Under the pieces are notes generated by a model that saw nothing but the letters and a program-made list of their open reading frames with translations, was not told the origin of the DNA and did no database searches. The position numbers were made by a program, and so were the translations under genes. A stretch of 64,000 nt of DNA from Agelaius tricolor (lineage: Eukaryota > Chordata > Aves > Passeriformes > Icteridae), in assembly GCA_023055355.1 (NCBI GenBank), contig JALJCS010000001.1:53325381-53389380 (forward strand), in the 5' to 3' direction. Shown here piece after piece: positions 52,411-62,327 of this stretch (within the stretch, counting starts at the first letter, position 1; each line of letters starts with the position of its first letter).

Positions 52411-54170
52411 AGTTACAGTTGTCAGTGACCTTTACTGTTGCCATTGGAATTGGCTTTGCTGGAAGTACTCAGTCTGAGTAGGATGGCAGGCAAACAGCAG
52501 ATACTTGGATAAAAAGTGTGTGTTGCAGATAGTCACCATCTTGGTGTTTCTAGAATATCCTTCCTCGGGTCTTGTGTTTGACTTGGTTTAATTGGGATAC
52601 AAACTTAATGCCCACTACTATTGTTATAAAAACTTTATAAAGATGAGCTGAGGGCCAAAATCTGTAGGTTTGGTGTGAACTTAAATGTTTATACTGTGAA
52701 CATTAATTATTTTGATAGGGACTGGTTCATAGTGTGGGTGAAATGAATAGGATTTGTAGTCAGCCCTGAATCCTTCTCTATTTACAAAAAAATCCCATCA
52801 GGTTTATGTCTGTATGTTCCAGACAATCTGCCTTTATGTGAAAAGTTAACCTTTTTACTGGAAGGGACATGGTGACCAATACATCAGCGCAGTGGCCTGA
52901 CTACTGGTGAATTCAAAGCATCTTCAATATTCCTTCCATAGTTTTGTGAACACTAGGTGGAGACAAGCTAACTGGGACTGATAAAAATTTTTAATGTACA
53001 GAAAATTCAAAATACTTGTTTTTATTGGAAGAAAGTTTTTATAATATATTTTGATTGATAAAGTATCATGATTTTGGAGAAGGGAATAAAGAGGCATCTG
53101 AATCTGCAAGTCTTGATCGCTGCTCAGAAAATTAAAGTATCATGTACAGTATACATATCTAGATTAAGCCTTCATTTTCTAGAATTGTCTGTTAACAGAA
53201 TCAATAGAAATAATCTGTACGATTAGAAAAAGTTTCAGCATTTTCCTTTAGCTGATGCCTGTACTAGTTTTCATGTGTTTGACAAGCTTAAGTGGGATCT
53301 GCCTGTGTCTTAATTGCTAATTGTGTATTCACTGACTCTGTGGTAACTGGAACACTGACCACCCAGTACTCATGACTCCTGACAACAAAACAGAAAAGGA
53401 AATCTGAGAAGCAAGTCTGTTGAGGTGAGTCAGATACCAGGAAATAAGTTCAATGGAACAAGTAAGTAACATGCTGTTCAGTGCTTTGGGGTGGAATGTG
53501 ATTTTGTGGTTTACCAAAAGGGACAGTCTGACTAAAGCCAGTGCACACGTTCTTTGCTAGGTTTCTCATCACCGATTCAGTGGTACTGTGCTTATACCTA
53601 AAGTCCTTTAAAATAAAAACAAAAGGGAAAACAAACATCTAGAGGGGATGAGAACAGAATAAAGAAGTGGGGGAGGCAGAGGAAGGCACTTGAAATGAAG
53701 AGTGTAGTCTGGAATAAGGACAGATGCAGCTGTTGCTTGGAAACAAAAGAGGAAAGACATTTAAACAGAGGCAATAGGAAAGGAGTCAAAAAGATTTCAG
53801 AATGCTTTGTTCCTCTTTACTTGTAATCAGTGAAACACTGCAGTAACCTTAACAGTGCTTTGGAGTGTAGTAAAACCCCAAGGAAAAGGTAAAAAACAAA
53901 AGCAATCATTCATCTGCTTAGCAAGACAAGGATTTCTTTTGTTTTAGCAAGAGGAGGTAAAGAACACTTACATGAGAAGTCCTTACAGAAGTTAATTTAA
54001 TGAAGTACCTTTGTAGGTTGCAAGTCAAATGAAAAGGACTCTCTTTTACCTGAAGTTTTCCTAAACTTTTTGTTTAATAGAAGTCATGTCCCTGCTCTGA
54101 AATGAGTGTGATTGTCTTTTGAGTTAAAGGGCCTGAAACTACTTTCCATGTAACTTTTAACACCTACTTT

Positions 54171-54191
54171 AAAAAAAAAAAAAAAAAAAAA
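54171..54191. repeat. Poly(A) run, 21 bases
   Basis: Uninterrupted A run. The upstream sequence shows no clear retrocopy, so it is recorded as a simple repeat. Confidence 0.75.
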
Positions 54192-54591
54192 GGTGATTTA
54201 AATGCAAATCTCAACAAATTTAACATCTACAAAGATCATCTTGGAATGCTGTTTAGCATATCGTGGAAGCATTCCACCTTAATAATGAAGATCGTGCCAC
54301 ACTTTGCATGACACTTTCTACCTTAGCCATTGCTGGGTACTCACTAGCTGACATCCAAACCATAAATCTGGGTGGGTGCAGGTCACCTGCCCTGAATTTA
54401 GGCAGTGATGAACTTAAGTATTGTTCCACCGTCTCCTCAGCCAACTGTGATGTCATTGTGAAAGCACATACCTGAGCAGTCATGTGGAAAACAGAATGCT
54501 GCCTGTCACAGCAAAGGAGAGCTTGTGCTTTGTTGGAGCTGGATACATGAGGAGGGAGTTCTGCAAAAGGGAACCCTGGTATGCAACAGGA

Positions 54592-54648
54592 GAGTTGGAT
54601 TTGATAGTTCTTGGGTCCTTTCCAGTTCAGGATATTCTGTAATCCTAT
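54592..54648 (+). mobile_element. CR1 LINE 3'-terminal fragment
   Basis: gagttggatttgatagttct followed by tgggtcctttccagttcagg and attctgtaatcctatg matches the sense-strand end of CR1 (ttggactNgatgatc...ggtcc.ttccaac..., then the terminal 8-mer ATTCTRTG). Only the last ~60 bases are recognisable; the rest is either truncated or too diverged. Confidence 0.7.
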
Positions 54649-56040
54649 GGAGATGTCCCTTCCTGACAATGAAGTACTGTTCCAGCAAGAGCCCTGTCCA
54701 AGTGCCGACTCTGCCACAGTCACGACATCCTGTGCTGTGTAACTGAGGCTCTTGCATGCTTTGCATTTTGCACAGCTCCCTGAAGTCAAGGTCTGGCTCC
54801 TTCTACAACCCGTGGAAAACACTTTGCATACTTTGTGGTAAAAACTGCTCCTTTTTAATGGGAATTTCAATGCATTCAGCTGAAATGGGTAATGAGCACT
54901 GAGGAAGGAGGAGGTCACTGCTAGTAGAGAAGTGAGTTGAACAAATTTAAACAGCAACTTATCTAGTAACTGCTTTCATTAGTGAACTTGATTAGAGAAT
55001 TTATCCTGCACAGACACACTGTGAATTCATCTTCAGTCTTGCACTGTCTTAATTTACCTGCTTGTCCAAAACCATGTTTACTATACACTGAATTTAAAAG
55101 AATGTATTTTCTCTTGGTGAGGCATAAATTACTAACTTGCAGCTTCCTTTTTTGTTCCAGGGTTTTAGGCTGAATTTGTTATTTCAGTCTTCTTGGAAAA
55201 AATAGACTAATAAACCACCTGATAAGTGGTCCCTTTGACAGCATAATGTGGGCACCAGGCTCTGTTCCAAAGCCTGCTGAAGTGAATGAAAAGATTCCCC
55301 TTGACCTCCCTGATCTCTGGATTACAAACTGAATGCATGACTGCACAGTTTGCCTGTGCACACCCCAAATGCAGGGGTTTTCTGCAAGGGGTGGGGCTCT
55401 GCACATACCCTTCTGCTCTTCAGTTTGTGTCACTGATCCTGTGTCTCTGTGGTAGATCAGATCAGCTCTACAATAGGGCTAAAACCTGATCTGGCAAGAA
55501 AAAACCAAACAAAACAAAAAATACACTGAAATTGGAGTGACTGCAAGAACCAAGACAAAGGTGCAATTACTTTGCCTTAGTAGTCCCATGTTTGGTATCT
55601 CAAGATTCGTGAAGAGCATAATGGTTTTATCTAGCAAAATAGTTTGAAAAGAGAGAGATGTGTGTTGTAAGAGACGTGAGAAGTTTTGTGTCACCATGAC
55701 TGGTGTGAGATCCAGCTCCTACGGTGGCTCTCCATGCCCTGGTGATGCAGGACTGGTTTGCTCCTCAGTGAGCAGGGCACAGGTGTCTGCTGCACTTCCA
55801 ATACTGCAGAGGAATATTCCTCTCAAGTTTGCTGTCAAAAATGTCTAATAACAGAAGGTAAGGACCTGAGTCATAGAAGGTTCAAAGGGAAATGAGGATT
55901 GGGAAGTGTGTGTTTTTGTAGAATGAGGTTTGTTTTAGTCCAGCTGAGCTGTAACCAAAGTGCCTTGCTTAAGTATCTGCTTAATTCCTATGGAAAGAGT
56001 GGACAGCATAGAGAAATTATTAAGATCAAGAGTATAACTG

Positions 56041-56070
56041 AGAACTAGAAAGAACTAGAAAGAACTAGAA
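56041..56070. repeat. Tandem repeat, 3 x agaactagaa
   Basis: Three perfect adjacent copies of a 10-base unit. Confidence 0.85.
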
Positions 56071-56923
56071 AGGGGGAATAAGCAAAATAAGATAGGAACA
56101 GGGTCTTTAATTTACCAGCTGTGGATGGACTCATGCAATTCACAGTGCAGGAAAGAGGCTTTAGTTTGATGCTTGCTTCCATGGTGTTCCTTACAAAGGG
56201 CATTGCCCATCCTGTTGCAGAAGAGTGAGAGTGATGCTAAAATCTGAGACATTTCTGAACCTTACAACCTCATTTGTTGTGAGGCATGGCCCTTATACAA
56301 ATTTGGCACTGGGTATTGTGTCTACCTAAAATTTCCAGTGCTTCCAGCTGCAGATGCTATCCCTAGCTTTCCTTCTGTGTTGTCAGGTGTTACAGGTACT
56401 GGTAAGCAGCTATTCCCATTCAGCCTGGGGCTGTGGCTCTTTCAGTGATGTTAGTGGGATGGGCAGCACTGCTGTTTGTCAGGAGAGACCCCACTCTGGA
56501 ATACATCTACACTCAGAGAACTAATAATGAAAATATTGGCCCCTTGAACAGGATCAGACTGGTCTCCATCTTAATTAAGAAAGAAAGAAAACCAGGTGTG
56601 TGGGGTGGGAGTCCAATGGGACAGCTCCTGTTCACAGACCCAATCTGTTCTTGTCTGCATGTCATCATTTGGACTGCTCTCCAGTCTGTTCCTGAGCAGA
56701 ACAAACTGGAAATGGCCTTTATTTCTTATTTGTGTTGAACCACAGCTTTACTTGGACAGTTTCTGAAAGTTTTGAAGTCCTTTAGGAGTTAAACTGAACC
56801 CAAAACAAATACTGCTGCAGCTCCCTGTTCCTGGATATAAGTAATTTTAAAGCTTGAGTAAGAAAGCATCATTAACAAAGCATCACTCCAACCCATAAGT
56901 AACAGTTTTTCTTTGCATCCCAG

Positions 56924-57037
56924 CTGACCCAGTGTTCCAAGGACGCCTTCAACAGGAAGTGCAAGCCCTTCAGCATTTTGAGACAGAGACTATAGGCAAG
57001 AGAAATCACCACTGTGAAGAAGCAGCCCCTGCAAAGG
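56924..57037 (+). pseudogene. ZC2HC1B: ZC2HC1B exon with in-frame stop codon
   Basis: Acceptor gcatcccag, donor GTATAG. The frame reads LTQCSKDAFNRKCKPFSI then LRQRL, stop, AREITTVKKQPLQR. The family pattern is C-x3-FNRKRKPF...QRLQGTDIPTVKK. Similarity continues in the same frame on both sides of the TAG at 56993-56995, where the family has Gln (CAG to TAG is one transition). The next two residues are also non-consensus (AR for GT). The Cys at 56933 would be the last ligand of the first C2HC finger. Confidence 0.72.
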
Positions 57038-57299
57038 GTATAGTTAAAACTGAAGTGTGTGTTTGTTTTCTCCATATGAAGTCTTTTATCCAGTAACACT
57101 ATTATTTCCTCCAAGGACAAAGCCTGGATGTTGTGGATGAGTGTCACATATGTGCTTGACTGGGTGCCAAATTCTTTCCTCCCCCTCCCTGTGCTGCTAG
57201 TGTTTGGCAATATGAAGAGCCAAATCAGTAGATGTCATGTCTGCCCTGGGCAACTAAGTGTCTCTGCTCTTCAAGTAATGTTCAAATATATTTTTAAAG

Positions 57300-59384
57300 A
57301 CAATGTGAATCTGTAATAGATTTCTCTTCACCTAAATCGGAAAGAGAGCATGATTCAATGATCCATGAATGCCCAAGGTTGAACCTGAGAGCTGCCCTCA
57401 TGTGTGAAAGCACATATGAAGTTGCAGAGATTCACTACCATTTTACTGAAGGATTAAAAATGTATTTGAGCTGAACTTATTTACCAGAGATGGAGGAAAA
57501 AGATGCTTAAGCTCTTACTGGAACAAGTAATTTTGCTAGGGAGGAGGTGAGTACACATGGACATGCATGGATATTTTTTTATCCAGAAGTGCCAATTCAC
57601 TACTGATTTGGTCGACTGCTGTTGTAAAATGTCCTTTAAAATCACTTGTGGAAAGAAAGAGAAATGCACAAAGGTTTAAAGTTAAAAGAATGTGACAAAG
57701 GGAGAAGGGAAGGTGTCTTTTCTGGTCCTTCCTAAGTGCTCTGAGGTCTGCCATGACCATGGTACTTCTCCCCCACCAAGCACCAATCCAGATTTGTGGT
57801 CTGCTTTCTTTTTGTGGTTCTTGTATTGATCTTTGATAAGGCAGTGACATCTTATTAACCACAGATGGGATTCAGTTTTTCACCCCTGGCACAACAGAAT
57901 GTGAACATTAATTCCTTCCATAGACTCTGATTTTCAGCTCTATTTTTTGGCTTGAATTGAGTAAGAATGCAAGGCAGAGGCAATGGAAGAGAATATTAAC
58001 CATACGTTTTAAACTTAAAGGAAGGAAATCTGGAGTCTGATATTAATACTCAGGAGGAGAGTCAGGGATAGCTGTACTATCCTATAACAGAGGGTGAAAT
58101 ACATCCTCTCTCCATTCAAAACAAGTAGTTTTGAACAGAGGCTTCCCCACTCCCACAGGGTGCCTTTTCCACTGTCCCCTTCTCCAGCCAGCTTTGAAGA
58201 GAGGGAAAGGCATTTAGAAAAAGACAGGTCTGGTTTACTACTTAATACCAAGTTCAGCCTCTGCACAGAGCTCCCTATGTTAAAAGTCACAGCTCCAAAA
58301 AGATGCACACACAGACAATATTTCGTGATAGTGTGATTTACAAAATGTGGGGCAATCTTGGGAAGGGTGTCAGTGGAGTCCTGCCTGCCTTAGGAGGGCA
58401 GAGGGCAGAGGGAGAAGGTGGCTCTTTGGGCTCCCTTCTGGAGCAGGAATTCATGACTGATAGCAAAAGCAGCTGCCGTGATTCCAGCCTCTCTCCTCTC
58501 CTAGATGACAGCAATGCAATATAAGCAGCAGGACATGTCCTCCTTCCTTGATTAGGGTCAAGCTCCTCTCTGGATTTCCACCGCTGCTTTAATGACTCTG
58601 TTATTGCTGGTCTTACTTTACTAACTCTAAGAGCAGACCCTCCCTTTCCTTCTCCCTCTTGGAGGAAACCAAGCTGTGCAAGAGCAGCAGTAGCTGTGGA
58701 GAAAGGAATTGGAGAATTGCTTTTTAGGAAGGACAAATTGCTTAGAGGTCTAGTGGGGGTGTATATCCTATACTACAGGACTGGTGAGAAAGTACATGGA
58801 TTGTGGGAAGGAGAGGAAGATTTAGTTTTTGTCTCATCCTACTCCAAACAGAGCCCAAAACTCCCCATTCTCCCCTGAAGTCCCAGGTGTCCCCACTGCA
58901 CCCCTGAAGCCAGATATCTGCCCTGTCTCCATCCTCCCCTCCCCTGTGCTCAGAACCATTTTGCCCATGCTACTGGTCTGGAGCAGGCTTTTGGTGGCTG
59001 CTTGGGACATATTTTCAGTATTGTTACTGAGAGAAATAATTTATAAACATGCTGTATCTTTAGTATTAAGGTAAGGACACTTGGGTTGCTTTTGTGAAAG
59101 GCACTGGACACAGAGGAAGGGTCTGAGAGCATCAAGGGCAGGGTGATGTCTGAATGTGATTGCAGTGACCCTGAACACTGATTGTTCATTGCAATGAGTT
59201 GGATTGTACCTGCCATAACAGCTGCTGAAGAGCTTTTAGCAGAATCAGGACATCAATACTGTCAAAAGAGATTTTAGAAAGCACCACTTCATGTTCTTCA
59301 CAATGCTGCTTCACGCCCAGAAACCTGGCTCTTGGATGCGCCTCAGCTGATGGGACACAACTGCTTCAGCAGTGTTTTGGTACA
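57300..59384. other. Intron-like interval inside the ZC2HC1B remnant
   Basis: I see no coding exon, RNA gene or clear repeat here. Short open frames on both strands lack family similarity. Confidence 0.4.
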
Positions 59385-60150
59385 TCACAGAATCAATTAG
59401 ACTGGAAAAAACCTCTGAGTTCATTGATCCAACCTGTGACTGAATGTCCTTGTCGCTGCCCACCTGGACAGTCACTGGTGTGTAATAATCTGTGTGCTGA
59501 CTTAGTCCAGAGAGTCTCCTGGTAATATCCCTTACCCAGGCTCCAGCAAGGAGCAGACTCCCCTGTGGTACGAGTCTGGTTGACACACAGGACACTCAGC
59601 TCCCCTCAGAAGCAAAGCACCCACACCAACCACCCTTCTTTTGTTACCTGTAGTTAGTTGTTATCTGGCTGTCTGTCCCTCTGGCTGCCTGCACTGATCT
59701 GGGACACCCCCTGACAGAACTGCTTCTCCGCTGTTGTCTGCCTGACCCTCAGGATCCAAGGCTTCACACCTGTTCTGTAAGGGCCCCATGGAAGGCAAGG
59801 GAAGCCAACAGGGAATTCTTCTGCCTCCCTGGGCAGGGACCTGTTTCCATTTCCCTGCTTTTAAGTCTCCTTCTTCAGCTTGATGGCAAGAGAGGCGGAG
59901 CTCCTCAGACTCCTGCTGCTCTTCCATCCATTGCATTTCTCTCAGGGATGGAAGGGTGCAATTCTATGAGTCTACATCTCTTTTGCACTCTCTGATACTT
60001 CTCAGCCTCCCCACCTCCTCTTTAAGCTCTGCCACAGGCTGAGCAGGTCACTGTGCATGCAGGTGTCTTCCCCACTGTCCTCCAGCACCTAACACTGGGC
60101 TCAGACACTCCCTGCAGCCAGAGGCCTGGATATTCACACGCTTCTTGAGG
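59385..60150 (-). mobile_element. CR1 LINE: ORF1 fragment fused to the 3' end, ORF2 missing
   Basis: Read on the minus strand, about 60025-59960 encodes an EEVGRLRSIRECKRD-like coiled segment typical of avian CR1 ORF1. Next comes a GKWKQVPAQGGRR ... NRCEALDPEG segment (within 59936-59661). About 59580-59450 encodes GAWVRDITRRLSGL ... DYYTPVTVQVGSDKD, resembling the CR1 ORF1 esterase-like domain. Directly after this (59440-59385) the sequence becomes the CR1 3' tail ending in ATTCTGTG-type bases. The whole endonuclease/reverse transcriptase ORF2 is absent. In-frame stops show that it is an old, inactive copy. The upper boundary is approximate. Confidence 0.75.
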
Positions 60151-60808
60151 AGATCTGATCAGACTAATTTATTGTGAGGTTGGGAAGGGGTAGGACTAGG
60201 ACAAAGATAATAAAATCTGCTTTTATTAATCCCCAGGATTTATTCCTGAAAGCAATTACTGTTTGCAGGGTTGATACCATAAGCAGGCATTTTAGTGTCC
60301 CAAGTGTTTTTCTAGAGGAAGGTTTTGTAGTTCTGCTAAGTTTGTACTTTGGAAGCTGATGGGAATTCATCATAGGCACCTGCTGGTGGGACCAGGTATT
60401 GAACTGCATCTTGAGTGTTCCAGAAAAGCAGGGGAATTCTTCTCCTGTAGTGTATAAACTGTGATACAAGCAGTTCCTTTCTTTCTGTCCAACAATATTC
60501 AATGTCCATTATGCTCTCAAAGGTTTGCTGAGGCTCCCTGACAGAGGGACATGGAGTTTTGTGGGAAGCAAGCTGTTGGCCATGCTGCAATCTCCACCAG
60601 ACAAGCTTTGGTAAGCAAACACAGTCACACTTGTCTTGTCCTGGAAGTAGATTTGCTGAACTGTAATTTGTGGGCTAGTAAAGGCCTATATTAATACAAA
60701 AATTGAAATTCCAGGGAAGTTGATAAACTCTTATAACAAAACACATGCTGGATATCATCTGGGAGTTGCCCATAACTGGAGCTCTTTTTCTGATTAAAAA
60801 AGTGACAG

Positions 60809-61032
60809 AATATGACAGTACAAAAAACTGGGGACAACAACTTCTTCAGACTCTTCTGCAGTTATATTCCAGGGTAATAGCTGTAGACAATCAGAAACCT
60901 GGCGGCTTTTGCAGTACTTTGAGAAATCTCTTCCTGTTCTTTAGGGCTCTCTGCTGTTGGCAGGTTTGCTATTCCCTGGTCACTAGACACAAGACCAAAG
61001 GGCAGAGCCCCTTGGGAGAACCAGAAAAGTAG
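60809..61032 (+). pseudogene. ZC2HC1B: Possible degraded ZC2HC1B linker / second-finger exon
   Basis: One open frame contains KNWGQQ, then LLQTLL, then RVIAV...QKPGG. After roughly the family's spacing comes a LCCW...VTRHKTKGQS segment. The family reads NWR(Q/R)(Q/K)HE.FI..IR.AK...A(L/I)KEG(R/K)(P/L)P...QCPYC.RRFNE.AA.RH..FCK.Q. The NW, QQ, KP and RH positions line up with a three-codon gap, but the first finger Cys and the last Cys are absent. The acceptor gtgacag is modest and the phase does not match the preceding exon. An internal donor-like AGG|GTAATA at 60873 offers another exon end. This is a tentative reading. Confidence 0.3.
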
Positions 61033-61333
61033 AGCTAACCATCGGTGTCTTGAAGTGAGATCCTGTTTTGTTATAGAAAAGAGAATAATATAAACAGTTC
61101 CTTTAGGAGAGTACTGCTGGTTAGGGGGGATTTTGTTTATTTTTTAAAAATATGTTGAAAAATCGGATTACTCTTTCAGCTATTCAGAGCAGGAAAAATG
61201 GCTTGCAAATGTGAGAGGGTGGGCCTTTGGCCTGTTCCTTCCTAGCACTGCTTCAACAGCAATTTGGAGAGTTTATAGGGTCTATAAGCTCGGTGCTGGA
61301 GTTGAGTGATGATTGTGCATCTTGTTTTACTAG

Positions 61334-61427
61334 GTCAAGCAACCATTGACTGAGAGAAAAACTCCAACATTAACACCTGCTGTGTTAGCACTTCTGGAGA
61401 GAATACAAAAAGAGAAACATAAGCCAG
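61334..61427 (+). CDS. ZC2HC1B: Candidate ZC2HC1B 3' exon (PTLTPAVLALL motif)
   Basis: After the acceptor ttttactag the frame reads VKQPLTERKTPTLTPAVLAL then LERIQKEKHKP. The family has K(K/x)EPT(V)TSAV.ALLQNR near its C-terminus, so the spacing P-T-x-T-x-A-V-x-A-L-L is shared. No GT donor follows in useful range; the frame runs to TAG at 61442-61444. A GC donor (CCAG|GCAAAG) at 61428 would join in phase to the next candidate exon, giving HKPENSSETP. Without splicing it would be a terminal exon. Confidence 0.5.
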
Positions 61428-62248
61428 GCAAAGAGTTCATTTAGTCATATTTATGTGTTTCTTATAACAAACCCTGAGTTATTTGAGGTGGGGGAGGCAT
61501 TTTTTAAAGCAGATCCTAGGCTTTGGAATCCTGTTTTCTGATAGAATAATGTAGAATTATAAAGTTTGACTTTTTTTGCTGGGCTTTTTTTTGCAAGTCT
61601 TGACATGAAATCCAGAACTTATTTCTGCACAACACTTGCTATAACTGAGAAAGGACAAAAAGTTCCAAGGGGATGTTGTTTAGTGAATGGCTTTCCTGGT
61701 CATTATCTTGATCCCTTGTGTGGACTGTACGCACAGAGATTTTCATTTGAGTCCTCAAGAGAGACCTCAGGAGTTAGAGGCCCTCAAGCAGAATTATCTA
61801 TATAGACCTAAAATATAGAGTCTGGCTTTGAAGTTCTTTTTGCCCATAAAGAACTCCATAACCTTTACTCTTCAACTTTGACATTTATTCCATCCTTTTT
61901 ACCTTAAGTCCATTTGGATGACGTACAAAGCTTTGTGTGTTGTTTTTTTCCAAATGCCCTTGAAGATTCAGCTTTAAAATTAACATCACCACTTCCTAAA
62001 ATAGTTCCCTCTAAGCAGGATACCCCATAATATGTTTTCTAGGAACCATTGCTACTGGTAATCATGACCTGTATCAGTCTATGTTTAGAAGATTTTTTAA
62101 AAAGTTATTTTAAAGGTTATAACCTGTGAATTATAATACACACTGTTCCTTGTATCAGTATCTTTGATCCGTGTATTTCTAAGGTTTGAGAATTTATGTA
62201 GATTATCATGTTTTATGGCAAGTAAATTTCAAAAATAATGATCTGCAG

Positions 62249-62327
62249 AGAACTCTTCAGAAACACCGAAGAAAACAAAAAAATCTAGTAGTGTATCTGC
62301 TGGGAAAAGATCCTCAGGAAAGTCTGG
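62249..62327 (+). CDS. Candidate Ser/Lys-rich exon downstream of the ZC2HC1B remnant
   Basis: Acceptor gatctgcag and strong donor GTAAGA bracket 79 bases open in the frame NSSETPKKTKKSSSVSAGKR then SSGKSG. The low-complexity basic composition resembles the disordered C-termini of ZC2HC1 proteins but is not diagnostic. The phase fits a GC-donor junction from 61427. It could equally be an exon of an unrecognised transcript running past the window. Confidence 0.4.

Larger units (their letters stand above)
52411..56923. other. LTV1-ZC2HC1B interval
   Basis: About 4.5 kb without a supportable exon. It includes a 21-base A run (54171-54191), a CR1 3' tail (about 54592-54648) and a 10-base tandem repeat (56041-56070). 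I looked specifically for a C-x2-C-x-R-x-F ... H-x3-C finger preceding the exon at 56924, which would be ZC2HC1B exon 1, and did not find one. Confidence 0.5.
56924..62327 (+). pseudogene. ZC2HC1B: ZC2HC1B-like gene remnant (zinc finger C2HC domain-containing 1B)
   Basis: The family has two C2HC zinc fingers joined by a conserved linker; its molecular role is poorly known. ZC2HC1B lies directly downstream of LTV1, on the same strand, in mammals. Here one exon (56924-57037) aligns clearly but has an in-frame TAG. A second stretch (about 60809-61030) keeps NW.QQ and a few spaced residues but has lost zinc ligands. Two later small exons (61334-61427 and 62249-62327) look intact. No first-finger exon was found. 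The phases of the first two pieces do not join cleanly. Together this suggests a decaying locus, though an unrelated transcript could be using the last two exons. The locus may continue past 62327 within or beyond this window. Confidence 0.6.

Noticed and set aside
54253..54957. A 234-codon open frame on the minus strand, the longest in the window
   Set aside because: It runs antisense through a CR1 3' fragment, has no recognisable domain, no promoter context and no splice-supported extension.
55645..55700. Cys/Arg-rich frame (MCCKRREKF) considered as a first zinc-finger exon
   Set aside because: Cys spacing does not fit C-x2-C-x-R-x-F and there is no downstream H-x3-C.
56275..56310. RHGP-like codons that could mark the end of the first ZC2HC1 finger
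   Set aside because: No upstream C-x2-C, no splice donor after it, and the surrounding frame has nothing else in common with the family.
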